This document shows positions 34,380 through 42,594 of a stretch of DNA of 64,000 nt, piece by piece. The position numbers and the translations under genes were made by a program. Under the pieces are notes generated by a model. The model made no database searches. It saw only the letters and a list, made by a program, of their open reading frames with translations, and was not told the DNA's origin. Source of the DNA: BP-191 sp035940575 (GTDB taxonomy: Bacteria; Actinomycetota; Actinomycetes; BP-191); the NCBI GenBank assembly GCA_035940575.1, contig DASZER010000067.1, positions 96,640 to 160,639 of the forward strand, given 5' to 3'. Each line of letters starts with the position of its first letter. Position 1 is the stretch's first letter.

Positions 34380-36446
34380 CTACGAGGGCAGCGAGGCCAC
34401 GCCCTTCGGGAGGAACGGCGCGCCGTTGACCCGCTCGGAGATGCCCGAACGGTCGAGGTACGGCGTGATGCCGCCGTTCCAGAACGGCCACCCGGCCCCG
34501 AGCAGCAGGCACAGGTCGACGTCCTGCGCCTCGGCCACCACGCCCTCGTCGAGCATGATCCGGATCTCCTCGGCGACGGCGGACAGCGCGCGCTCGCGCA
34601 CCTCGTCCGAGGTGAGCGGCCGGGCGTCGGCGGGCGGCGAGAACATCGCCGCGACCTCCGGGTCCACCTGCTGGCCCTCGGGCCCCCAGGTGTAGATGCC
34701 GGGCTTCTTGGCGGCCACGAGGCGGGCGAGGTTGGGGGAGACGTAGTAGCGGTCGGGGTACGCCTCGTGCATCGTCTCGGCGACGTGCAGCGCGACCGCG
34801 GGGCCGACGAGCGCGAGCAGCAGGAACGGGCTCATCGGCAGCCCGAGCGGGTCCAGCGCGGTGTCGGCCACCTCGAACGGCGTGCCCTCGTCCACGGCCT
34901 TCGTGACCTCGCCCATGAAGCGGGTCAGCAGGCGGTTGACGACGAACGCCGGCGCGTCCTTGACGAGCACCGCCGACTTCTTGAGCTGCTTCGCCACGGC
35001 GAACGCCGTCGCGAGCGTCGCGTCGTCCGTACGCTCCGCGCGCACGACCTCCAGGAGCGGGAGGACCGCGACGGGGTTGAAGAAGTGGAAGCCGACGACG
35101 CGCTCGGGGTGCGCGAGCTCGGAGGCCATCGCGGTGATGGACAGCGACGACGTGTTGGTCGCGAGCACGCAGTCGGGGCGTACGACCTCCTCGCACTCCG
35201 CGAACACCTGCTGCTTGACCTTGAGCTCCTCGAACACCGCCTCGATCACGAAGTCCGCGTCGCGGAACGCGTCCTTGCTCAACGAGCCCGTGACGAGCGC
35301 CTTGAGCCGCGCGGCCTTGTCGCCGTTGACCCGGCCCTTCGTGAGCAGTCCGTCGATCTGCTCGTGGATCCAGCCGACGCCCTTGTCCACGCGCGCCTGG
35401 TCCACGTCGGTCAGCACGACCGGCACTTCGAGCCGCTGCGCGAACAGCAGGCCGAGCTGCGACGCCATCAGGCCCGCGCCGACGACGCCGACTTTGGTCA
35501 CAGGCCGGGCGCCCTCCTTGGGGGCGCCGACGGGGCGCTTGGCGCGCTTCTGCGTGAGGTCGAACGCGTAGAGCCCGGCCCGCAGCTCGTCGCCCATGAC
35601 GAGGTCGGCGAGCGCGTCGTCCTCGGCCGCGAAGCCCTCGTCCAGCGACGCCGTGCGCGCGAGCTCCACGAGGTCGAGCGCCCGGTACGGCGCGGGCGCC
35701 GCGCCGTGCACCTTCGCGTCGAGGCCGGCGCGCGTGCGCGCGACCGCCTCGCTCCACGCGTCGCCGGCGTCGACCGGCGCGCGCTGCACGGTCGTCTCGC
35801 CGGAGAGCACCGAGCGCACCCACTCCAGGGAGCGCTCGAGGAAGTCCGCGGGCTCGAACATCGCGTCCGCGATGCCGAGCTCGAACGCCTGCGGGCCCTT
35901 GAGCATCTTGTTCTGCGCGAGCGGGTTGTCCACGATCACGCGCAGCGCCTTGTCGGCGCCGACCAGCTTGGGGAGGAGCTGCGTGCCGCCCCAGCCGGGG
36001 ATCAGCCCGAGGAACGTCTCCGGCAGCGCGACCGCCGCCGCGCCCGACGAGATCGTCCGGTAGTGGCAGTGCAGCGCGAGCTCCAGGCCGCCGCCGAGCG
36101 CGGCGCCGTTGACGAGGGCGAACGTCGGCACGGCCGAGTCGTGGAGCCTCCGGAACACCCGGTGCCCCTCTCGCCCGACGAGCTTCGCGGTCTCGCGGTC
36201 GGTGATCTCGGACACGCCGCCGAGGTCCGCGCCGACCGCGAAGACGAACGGCTTCCCCGTCACGCAGACCGCGCGCAGACCCTCGCGCGCGAAGACCTCG
36301 TCCAGGGCGGCGTCCAGGGAGCGCAGGCCGCCCTCGCCGAACGTGCTCGGCTTCGTGTGGTCGCGCCCGTTGTCCAGGGTCAGGAGGGCGATGTCGCCCA
36401 CCCACCGCAGCTTCGCCTCGGTCACCACCTCGACGTACTCGCTCAT
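34380..36446 (-). CDS. fadJ: Fatty-acid oxidation complex alpha subunit (enoyl-CoA hydratase/3-hydroxyacyl-CoA dehydrogenase)
   Basis: 688-aa bifunctional beta-oxidation enzyme. The crotonase domain (about 1-260) has AVGADLGG and NGAALGGGLELAL with the catalytic Glu in LPETFLGLIPGWGG. The NAD-binding 3-hydroxyacyl-CoA dehydrogenase domain begins VGVVGAGLMASQ (about residue 330), with ATNTSSLSI, FHFFNPV and KDAPAFVVNR. It overlaps the thiolase stop by ATGA, the usual two-gene unit. Gene symbol is by family; fadB is equally fitting. Confidence 0.92.
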   Translation of the reverse strand: MSEYVEVVTEAKLRWVGDIALLTLDNGRDHTKPSTFGEGGLRSLDAALDEVFAREGLRAVCVTGKPFVFAVGADLGGVSEITDRETAKLVGREGHRVFRRLHDSAVPTFALVNGAALGGGLELALHCHYRTISSGAAAVALPETFLGLIPGWGGTQLLPKLVGADKALRVIVDNPLAQNKMLKGPQAFELGIADAMFEPADFLERSLEWVRSVLSGETTVQRAPVDAGDAWSEAVARTRAGLDAKVHGAAPAPYRALDLVELARTASLDEGFAAEDDALADLVMGDELRAGLYAFDLTQKRAKRPVGAPKEGARPVTKVGVVGAGLMASQLGLLFAQRLEVPVVLTDVDQARVDKGVGWIHEQIDGLLTKGRVNGDKAARLKALVTGSLSKDAFRDADFVIEAVFEELKVKQQVFAECEEVVRPDCVLATNTSSLSITAMASELAHPERVVGFHFFNPVAVLPLLEVVRAERTDDATLATAFAVAKQLKKSAVLVKDAPAFVVNRLLTRFMGEVTKAVDEGTPFEVADTALDPLGLPMSPFLLLALVGPAVALHVAETMHEAYPDRYYVSPNLARLVAAKKPGIYTWGPEGQQVDPEVAAMFSPPADARPLTSDEVRERALSAVAEEIRIMLDEGVVAEAQDVDLCLLLGAGWPFWNGGITPYLDRSGISERVNGAPFLPKGVASLPS

Positions 36447-37633
36447 CGCGCGTTCTCCCAGATGACGGTCCCGCCCATGCCGATGCCGACGCACATCGCC
36501 GTGACGCCGTAGCGGATCGACGGCTCATCCTCGAACCGCCGCGCGAGCTGCGTCATGAGCCGCACGCCGCTCGACGCGAGCGGGTGGCCGTACGCGATCG
36601 CGCCGCCGTAGGGGTTGACCCGCTCGTCGTCGTCCTTGATGCCGAAGTGGTCGAGGAACGCGAGCACCTGCACCGCGAACGCCTCGTTCAGCTCGAACGC
36701 GCCGATGTCGTCGATCGACAGGCCGGTGCGCGCGAGCGCCTTCTCCGTCGAGGGGATCGGGCCCACGCCCATGACCTCGGGCTCGACGCCCGCGAACGCG
36801 TAGCCGACCATCCGCATCCGCGGCGTCAGGCCGAGCTCCTCGGCGGCCCGCGCGGACGTGACGAGGCAGGCGGTGGCGCCGTCGTTGATGCCGGCGGCGT
36901 TGCCCGCGGTGACGCGGCCGTGCGGTCGGAACGGCGTCTTCAACGCCGCCAGCGACTCGACCGTCGTGCCCGGCCGCATCGGCTCGTCGGCCTCGGCGAG
37001 GCCCCATCCCGCGTCGCTCCACGTCGCGATCGGCACGAGGTCGCGCTGGATGACGCCGCGCTCGTACGCCGCCGCCGCGCGGGCCTGCGACGCCGCGGCG
37101 AACGCGTCGCAGCGCTCGCGGGTGATGTCGGGGACGCGGTCGTGGAGGTTCTCGGCGGTGGCGCCCATGACGAGGGCCGACGGGTCCACGAGGCGCTCGG
37201 AGAGGATGCGCGGGTTGGGGTCGACGCCCTCGCCCATCGGGTGGCGGCCCATGTGCTCGACACCGCCGGCGATCGCGACGTCCTGCATGCCCGCGGCGAT
37301 GCCGCTCGCGACCGTGGTCACGGCCGTCATCGCGCCCGCGCACATGCGGTCGATCGCGTAGCCGGGAACGGTCCGCGGCAGCCCGGCGAGCAGCGCGGCG
37401 GTGCGGCCGATGGTGAGGCCCTGGTCGCCGATCTGCGTCGTCGCCGCGATCGCGACCTCGTCCACGCGCTCGGGCGGCAGCGACGGGTTGCGGCGCAGCA
37501 GCTCGCGGATGCAGCGGATCACGAGGTCGTCCGCGCGGGTGTGCGCGTACTGGCCTGTCGCCTTGCCGACGCCGAACGGCGTGCGGACGCCGTCGACGAA
37601 GACGACGTCGCGGAGGGAGCGGGAGTCCGTCAT
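36443..37633 (-). CDS. fadA: Acetyl-CoA C-acyltransferase (thiolase)
   Basis: 396-aa thiolase that cleaves 3-ketoacyl-CoA in the last step of beta-oxidation. Acyl-accepting Cys98 in RMCAGAM, the catalytic His in YGHPLASSG and the second Cys in MCVGIGMGG are present. First gene of the fadA-fadJ operon. An inverted repeat lies 10-23 bp ahead of the start and probably serves as an operator. Confidence 0.94.
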   Translation of the reverse strand: MTDSRSLRDVVFVDGVRTPFGVGKATGQYAHTRADDLVIRCIRELLRRNPSLPPERVDEVAIAATTQIGDQGLTIGRTAALLAGLPRTVPGYAIDRMCAGAMTAVTTVASGIAAGMQDVAIAGGVEHMGRHPMGEGVDPNPRILSERLVDPSALVMGATAENLHDRVPDITRERCDAFAAASQARAAAAYERGVIQRDLVPIATWSDAGWGLAEADEPMRPGTTVESLAALKTPFRPHGRVTAGNAAGINDGATACLVTSARAAEELGLTPRMRMVGYAFAGVEPEVMGVGPIPSTEKALARTGLSIDDIGAFELNEAFAVQVLAFLDHFGIKDDDERVNPYGGAIAYGHPLASSGVRLMTQLARRFEDEPSIRYGVTAMCVGIGMGGTVIWENAR

Positions 37634-37642
37634 GGGCGCATA

Positions 37643-37656
37643 TTACTCGCCAGTAA
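37643..37656. promoter_or_regulatory. Inverted-repeat operator TTACTcgccAGTAA upstream of the beta-oxidation operon
   Basis: Perfect 5-bp arms TTACT/AGTAA with a 4-base centre, 10 bp before the thiolase start. It stands out as AT-rich in a GC-rich region. TetR-family repressors of fatty-acid and acyl-CoA genes in actinobacteria use similar palindromes; no TetR gene is in the window, so the regulator is inferred. Confidence 0.55.
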
Positions 37657-37696
37657 CAGAACGTCGCTCGGTGACCTGCGTCACACCCCGGGCACG

Positions 37697-37736
37697 CGAA
37701 CGGCGCCGCACCCCCGGAGGGGCGCGACGCCGTTCG
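37697..37736 (-). terminator. Hairpin terminator after the secreted protein gene
   Basis: CGAACGGCG pairs with CGCCGTTCG (9 bp) and an inner CCCC/GGGG pairing continues the stem. It begins 16 bp after the stop of the minus-strand gene at 37752 and separates it from the fadA promoter. No T-run follows, as is common in actinobacteria. Confidence 0.65.
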
Positions 37737-37751
37737 GGCGTGCTGGGCGGT

Positions 37752-38432
37752 CTACTTGCCGGGGGTCACGCAGCTCGGCGTGCCGACCTTGTACGGCTTC
37801 GCGTCGAGCGCGACGTCGGCGAACGTGAAGCGCGTCGGCGTCGGCTGGCCGACCGTCCCGGGGACGACGGGGACGGCGCGGCCCGCGGACGCGGAGGAGT
37901 CCTCCGGCGGCGCGAGGATCGTGCCCTTCTTTATCTCGCCGAGCGGCGCGAACAGCGACACCGGCGCGGAGATCCGGACTTCCTTCTTCTTGTCGTCGAT
38001 GACGCCCGTGGCCGCGCCGAGGAACGTCGACGGGCTGTTGGGGACCTCGGGGTCCTTGTACGACGCCTCGAACACCGGCGCGCCGCTGCTCGGCACGACC
38101 GCGCGGAGCGTGATGACCATCTCCGACGACGGGATCATGAAGTCGAACGCGTAGCCCTTGCCGTACGGCGAGGTCTGGGCGCTGCCCATCGACACCATGC
38201 GGATCGCCGCCGTGACGAACTTGGCGTCGCTCGCGATGTCGGCGCTCGTGATGTCGAACGCGTCCTCCTGCGGGCCGTACACGGCCTCGGCGTCCTGCGA
38301 CCGCGCGGCGAACGTGTCGCCGGTGCCGTCCTTGACGTTGTTGCAGACCTTCTTGACGGGCGCCGCGGCGTGCGCGGTGCCGCCGATCGTGGCGAGCGCG
38401 ACCGCGAGCGCGGCGGCGGAACGAACGTTCAT
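37752..38432 (-). CDS. Secreted protein of unknown function
   Basis: 226-aa exported protein. Signal peptide about residues 1-23 (AHAAAP cleavage). The mature part opens with CNNVKDGTGDTF and is beta-rich (FVTAAIRMVSM, YAFDFMIPSSEMVITL, EVRISAPVSLF); one further Cys lies at the C-terminus and could pair with the first. The pattern of a D-x-x-x-D opening and a jelly-roll-like run of strands resembles DOMON/CBM9-type domains, but this is only an impression. The ribosome site GGAGGA is strong. Confidence 0.7.
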   Translation of the reverse strand: MNVRSAAALAVALATIGGTAHAAAPVKKVCNNVKDGTGDTFAARSQDAEAVYGPQEDAFDITSADIASDAKFVTAAIRMVSMGSAQTSPYGKGYAFDFMIPSSEMVITLRAVVPSSGAPVFEASYKDPEVPNSPSTFLGAATGVIDDKKKEVRISAPVSLFAPLGEIKKGTILAPPEDSSASAGRAVPVVPGTVGQPTPTRFTFADVALDAKPYKVGTPSCVTPGK

Positions 38433-38507
38433 CGGGAGTCCTCCGGGACCTGGGCTGCTGCGGAGGTCACTTCGCCCCGCGCGGCCGGAGTCCTCCTGCG
38501 CGGCGCG

Positions 38508-38969
38508 CTACGTCCCGTTCGTCCGGTTGTCGCGGACCCAGCGGACCTGGTCGCCGTCGGTCCCGTCGCGCTCGAACCCGTGCCTCGCGAGCAGCCGGTG
38601 CGAGGGCTCGTTGCCCACGTCGACCCGCGCGGTCACCCGCCGCACGCCGGGCTGCCGCTCGACCCAGTCGAGCAGTGCCGCGACCGCCGCCGTGCCGTGG
38701 CCCCTGCCGCGCGAGGGCGCCGCGAGGCCGTAGCCGATCTCGGCCTCGCCGGCGTCGTCCGGCGGGCCGAACCACCCGCACTCGCCGACGACCCGTCCCG
38801 ACTCCTCCTCCACGACGAGGAACGTCCCCTCGCCGCCGGAGATCGCGACGGGCCGCAGCGCGTCGAACGTGTCGGCGTGCGGCCAGCCCGGCACGGCGTC
38901 GACGACGGACAGGTCGCCGGAGAAGACGGCGCGCGCGAGGTCCTGCGAGACGGGGACGAGCCGGACCAC
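38508..38969 (-). CDS. GNAT N-acetyltransferase
   Basis: 153-aa GNAT-fold acetyltransferase. Acetyl-CoA loop SRGRGHGTAAV (the R/QxxGxG/A motif) and the C-terminal VDVGNEPSHRLLARHGFERDG are typical of the RimJ/RimL-like branch. Acceptor unknown. GTG start 2 bp after the RNase D stop. Confidence 0.87.
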   Translation of the reverse strand: MVRLVPVSQDLARAVFSGDLSVVDAVPGWPHADTFDALRPVAISGGEGTFLVVEEESGRVVGECGWFGPPDDAGEAEIGYGLAAPSRGRGHGTAAVAALLDWVERQPGVRRVTARVDVGNEPSHRLLARHGFERDGTDGDQVRWVRDNRTNGT

Positions 38970-38971
38970 GG

Positions 38972-40291
38972 TCAGGCGGGGTCGGCCGGGTCGGGGTCCG
39001 CCGGGGGCTCGGCCGGCTCAACCGGCTCGGCCGGCTCGGCGGGGGCGGCGGCGGTCCGCAGCGCGGTGGCGAGCGCGCCCGCGACGAGGCCGACCTGCCA
39101 GGGCCGCGCGCCCGACGCGCGCAGCGCCTCGGCGACGGCCTCGTCGGTCGCGGGATCCGGCGGGGTCCAGGCGAGGCGGCGTACGGCGGCGGGCTCGATG
39201 AGGTTCTCGACGGGGACGTCGTGGCGCGTCGCGATCGCGGTGACCGCCGCGCGGGAGGCGGCGAGGCGGGCAGCGGCGTCGGGGTCGCGCTCGGCCCAGC
39301 GGTGCGCGGGCGGCGGCGAGCCGTCGGCGGGCCCCGTACGGTCAGGGAGCTCGCTGTCGGGCAGCGCCGCGGCCTCCTCCAGCGCGCCGTACCAGAGCGC
39401 GAGGCGGCGCCTGTTCGAGCGGCCGCCGAACACCGGCAGCGCGGCGAGCTCGTCGGGGGTCTTCGGCCACTTCACTACGGCGTCCACGATCGCGGCGTCG
39501 GGCAGCACGCGGCCAGGCGCGATGTCGCGGGAGCGGGCGAGCGCGTCGCGGCGCTCCCAGAGCGCGCGTACGCCGGCGAGCTGGCGCGGGCTGCGGAGGC
39601 GGTGGATGCCGGAGGTACGGCGCCACGGCTCGGCGCGCGGCGACGGCGGGGGAGCGTCGACGATCGCCGCGAACTCCTGCCGCGCCCACTCCCACTTGCC
39701 CTGCTCCTCGAGCACCTGGGCGAGGTGGTCGCGCAGCTTGACGAGCACCTCGACGTCGAGGGCGGCGTACTCGAGCAGCGCGGGGCCGAGAGGACGTTGC
39801 GACCAGTCGGCCGACGACGCGCCCTTGTCGACGCGGAAGCCGAGCACCTTCTCGACCATCGTCGCGAGACCGACGCGCTCGTAGCCGGCCAGCCGCGCGG
39901 CGAGCTCGGTGTCGAACAGCGTGCGCGGCCGCAGGCCCAGCTCGCCCAGGCACGGGAGGTCCTGGGACGCGGCGTGCAGGATCCACTCGGCGTCCGCGAT
40001 CGCCTCGTCCAGCGACGACAGGTCGGGCACCGCGATCGGGTCGATCAGGTACGTCCCCGCGCCCTCGCGGCGTAGCTGCACGAGGTAGCAGCGCTGGCCG
40101 TAGCGGTAGCCGGACGCGCGCTCGGCGTCGACGGCGACGGGGCCCGTGCCCTCGCGCAACGCCTCGACGGCGGCGCGCAGCCTCGCGTCGTCCTCGATGG
40201 GGTCTGGCACAGGCCCTGACAGCGCGAGCAGCGGGAGAGGAGCGGGCTCCTCAGCCGGCTCGGCGTCGGGCACCGCCGCCACGTCGGTCAC
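38972..40291 (-). CDS. rnd: Ribonuclease D family 3'-5' exonuclease with HRDC domain
   Basis: 439-aa DEDDy exonuclease. D55 and E57 (VDAERASGY), D111 (HAASQDLPCL), Y175 and D179 (EYAALDVEV) form the catalytic set. The HRDC domain follows (about 235-320). The C-terminus ends in an EPAEP-type repeat. It should trim 3' ends of structured RNAs such as tRNA precursors. RNase D near hemE/DUF3000/dxs is typical of actinobacteria. Confidence 0.93.
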   Translation of the reverse strand: MTDVAAVPDAEPAEEPAPLPLLALSGPVPDPIEDDARLRAAVEALREGTGPVAVDAERASGYRYGQRCYLVQLRREGAGTYLIDPIAVPDLSSLDEAIADAEWILHAASQDLPCLGELGLRPRTLFDTELAARLAGYERVGLATMVEKVLGFRVDKGASSADWSQRPLGPALLEYAALDVEVLVKLRDHLAQVLEEQGKWEWARQEFAAIVDAPPPSPRAEPWRRTSGIHRLRSPRQLAGVRALWERRDALARSRDIAPGRVLPDAAIVDAVVKWPKTPDELAALPVFGGRSNRRRLALWYGALEEAAALPDSELPDRTGPADGSPPPAHRWAERDPDAAARLAASRAAVTAIATRHDVPVENLIEPAAVRRLAWTPPDPATDEAVAEALRASGARPWQVGLVAGALATALRTAAAPAEPAEPVEPAEPPADPDPADPA

Positions 40292-40339
40292 GTCTTCAGA
40301 CGGTACGCCGCGACGGCCTCCGAGCGGGGCAGCGGCGCG

Positions 40340-41008
40340 CTAGCGGATCACTCCGGCGCGCATGGCGAGCGCGACCATCTCGGCGCGGTCGCCCGTGCCG
40401 AGCTTGCGCGCGATCCGGGCGAGGTGGGACTTCACGGTCAGCGCGGACAGGCCGAGGAGCTCGCCGATCTGCTTGTTCGACTGGCCGTCGGCGACGAGCT
40501 GGAGCACCTCGACCTCGCGGCCGGACAGGTCGTTGACGCCGTCGCCCACGGGGCCGGTGCGAAGGCCCTGCGCGAGCAGCGAGGCGACGGACGGGTCGGC
40601 GTACACGCCACCGTCGAGCACCCGGCGCACGCCGTCGGTGACGACGTGCGGGGACGCGGACTTGAGGAGGTAGCCCTGGGCGCCGGCGACGAACGCCGAG
40701 CGCACGGAGTACGGGTCGTCGGCGGCGGACAGCACGATGAGCCTGCCCCAGCCGGCCGCGCGGAGGTCCGCGAGCAGCTCGAGGCCCGAGCCGTCGGGGA
40801 GCCCGAGGTCGAGGACGCAGAGGTCGCGGGCACCGGCACCGGCACGCGCGCGGGCCTCGGCGATGCTCGCCGCCTCGATCACGTCCGCCGCGCCCATCGA
40901 ACGCAGCCGCGCGACCATCGACTCCCGCATGAGCGGGTGGTCGTCCACGACCATCGCCGTGAAGCCGGTCTGCGCGCCGCGCTCGGCGAGATCCGTCGCA
41001 GTCGTCAC
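40340..41008 (-). CDS. LuxR/NarL-type response regulator
   Basis: 222-aa regulator: receiver domain (about 15-135) with VVDDHP and phosphoacceptor D67 (CVLDLGLPDGSG), and a LuxR-type HTH (about 155-220, LSGREVEVLQLVADGQSNKQIGELL). It lies divergent from the S8 protease gene, whose operon ends with a HisKA_3 histidine kinase, its likely partner. GTG start; the 169-bp region to the protease is the probable shared control region. Confidence 0.92.
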   Translation of the reverse strand: MTTATDLAERGAQTGFTAMVVDDHPLMRESMVARLRSMGAADVIEAASIAEARARAGAGARDLCVLDLGLPDGSGLELLADLRAAGWGRLIVLSAADDPYSVRSAFVAGAQGYLLKSASPHVVTDGVRRVLDGGVYADPSVASLLAQGLRTGPVGDGVNDLSGREVEVLQLVADGQSNKQIGELLGLSALTVKSHLARIARKLGTGDRAEMVALAMRAGVIR

Positions 41009-41177
41009 CGCTGCCTCCGTCGTCCGGGGTGCCTACGCCAGTGTGTTTCGGCTCGTGATCGCGTCGGCTGTAGCAATTCGTTCGGCCAAGTGGAGCAACG
41101 GCCCGTCGCGAGGCGGCGGCAAACATCTCGTCCGTGTCGCGAAAGTCCCGCTTCCCGCGTGCCGAAGACAACTACGC

Positions 41178-42587
41178 ATGCGCATGCCCGCACGTTTCGA
41201 GAGGACCCTCGTGCTCCGCTCCTCCAAGGCCCCGGCGCTCGTCGCCGCCGCCCTCGTCGCCGGCGTCCTCGGGACGGTTCCGGTCGCAGTGACGGCGGTC
41301 GCGTCCTTCGCCGGGTCGCCCGCGGAGTCGTTGCGCGGCAGCGGCCTCGACGTCGTGTCGACGCAGCCGGGGGTACGGACCGCGGTCGTGCGGGGCACGC
41401 CCTCGCAGCTCCTCGCGCTCGCCCGCCGCCCCGGCGTACGCGGCCTCGCGCCCGACGCGACGCTGCGCCCGAACGGCTCCGACTCCGACGCGCCTGGCTC
41501 GGTCCTCGCCTGGGAGCGCGTCGGCGGCGCGGCCGGCCTCGCGGGTGCGGGCGCCGGCGTACGCGTGGCTCTGGTCGACACCGGCGTCGCGGACACGCCC
41601 GCGCTGACCCGGGCGTCGGGACGCCTGGTGGACGCGTACAACTCCTCGCGCGAGCGGACGTTCGCCGACGGCTACGGCCACGGAACGTTCATGGCCGGCA
41701 TCGTCGCGGGCGGTCCCGTCGCGGGCACCGGCGACCGCGGGCTCGGCGTCGCGCCCGGCGCGACCGTCCTGTCCGTCAAGGTCGCCGACTCCTCCGGCGA
41801 GACGTCCCTCTCGCGCGTCGTCGCCGGCCTCGACTGGGTGGCGCAGAACGCGTCGCGGGTCGACGTGGCGTCGTTCGCGTTCAGCCGTTCGCGGCCCGGC
41901 GACGGCTACGGCGCCGACCCCCTGACCGACGCGGTCGAGCGCGTTCGCGACGCGGGCGTCGCGATCGTCGTCTCGGCGGGCAACACGCCCGGCGAGGTCG
42001 GCGACCCCGGCTTCGACCCGCGCGTCATCACCGTGGGCGCGGCGGACACGCGTACGCCGTCGGTGTCGGTGGCGCCGTTCAGCGGCTCCGCCGTCGTAGC
42101 GGGCATCCGCAAGCCAGACCTCGTCGGCTCCGGCGTAGGCGTCCTCTCCGTCCTCCCGCCGTCGTCGGCGATCGCGCAGGCCAACCCGCAGTCCCGCCAG
42201 TCGGAGCTGCTGTGGCGCGGCTCGGGCACGTCGGAGGCGACCGCGCAGGCGGCGGGCGCGGCGGCGCTGTTCCTCGCGCGGCACCCGAGCGCGCGCGCCG
42301 CCGACGTGAAGGCGTCGCTGCGCGGCGCCGCGAAGCCGCTCAACGACGCCACGGCAGGCGCCGGCCTGCTGCGCGACGCGACGAGGCTCGTCCCCGGCAC
42401 CGACCCTTCGGGCGCGCCGTCGGCGGGCAGCGGCGAGGTCGGCTTCGACGCCAACTCCTGGTCCGCGAACTCCTGGTCCGCCAACTCCTGGTCGGCCAAC
42501 TCGTGGTCGGCCAACTCGTGGAGCGCGAACTCCTGGTCCGCCAACTCGTGGTCGGCCAACTCCTGGTCCGCGAGCAGCTGGTCGTGA
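41178..42587 (+). CDS. Subtilisin-like S8 serine protease with C-terminal NSWSA repeats
   Basis: 469-aa exported S8 protease. N-terminal hydrophobic signal (about 18-45), a short prodomain-like part (TPSQLLALARRPGVRGL), and the triad D134 (LVDTGVAD), H168 (GYGHGTFMAG), S352 (GTSEATAQ) with N269 in SAGNT. The C-terminus ends in nine five-residue repeats NSWSA (eight NSW, the last SSW). Two in-frame ATGs (41178, 41184) are possible starts. It shares an operon with a GAF membrane protein and a histidine kinase, which suggests that the protease serves, or is controlled by, that signalling pathway. Confidence 0.88.
   Translation: MRMPARFERTLVLRSSKAPALVAAALVAGVLGTVPVAVTAVASFAGSPAESLRGSGLDVVSTQPGVRTAVVRGTPSQLLALARRPGVRGLAPDATLRPNGSDSDAPGSVLAWERVGGAAGLAGAGAGVRVALVDTGVADTPALTRASGRLVDAYNSSRERTFADGYGHGTFMAGIVAGGPVAGTGDRGLGVAPGATVLSVKVADSSGETSLSRVVAGLDWVAQNASRVDVASFAFSRSRPGDGYGADPLTDAVERVRDAGVAIVVSAGNTPGEVGDPGFDPRVITVGAADTRTPSVSVAPFSGSAVVAGIRKPDLVGSGVGVLSVLPPSSAIAQANPQSRQSELLWRGSGTSEATAQAAGAAALFLARHPSARAADVKASLRGAAKPLNDATAGAGLLRDATRLVPGTDPSGAPSAGSGEVGFDANSWSANSWSANSWSANSWSANSWSANSWSANSWSANSWSASSWS
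42450..42584 (+). repeat. 15-bp in-frame tandem repeat coding for NSWSA units
   Basis: Nine 15-bp units of the type GCCAACTCCTGGTCC, varying between TCC and TCG codons and GCC and GCG codons, end at the stop codon of the S8 protease. Synonymous variation shows selection on the peptide rather than a recent slippage array. Confidence 0.9.
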
Positions 42588-42594
42588 GCGCCTC

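Noticed and set aside
42450..42584. Tandem 15-bp units as a possible CRISPR or integration array
   Set aside because: The units are in frame, adjacent without spacers, and code for the NSWSA tail of the protease.
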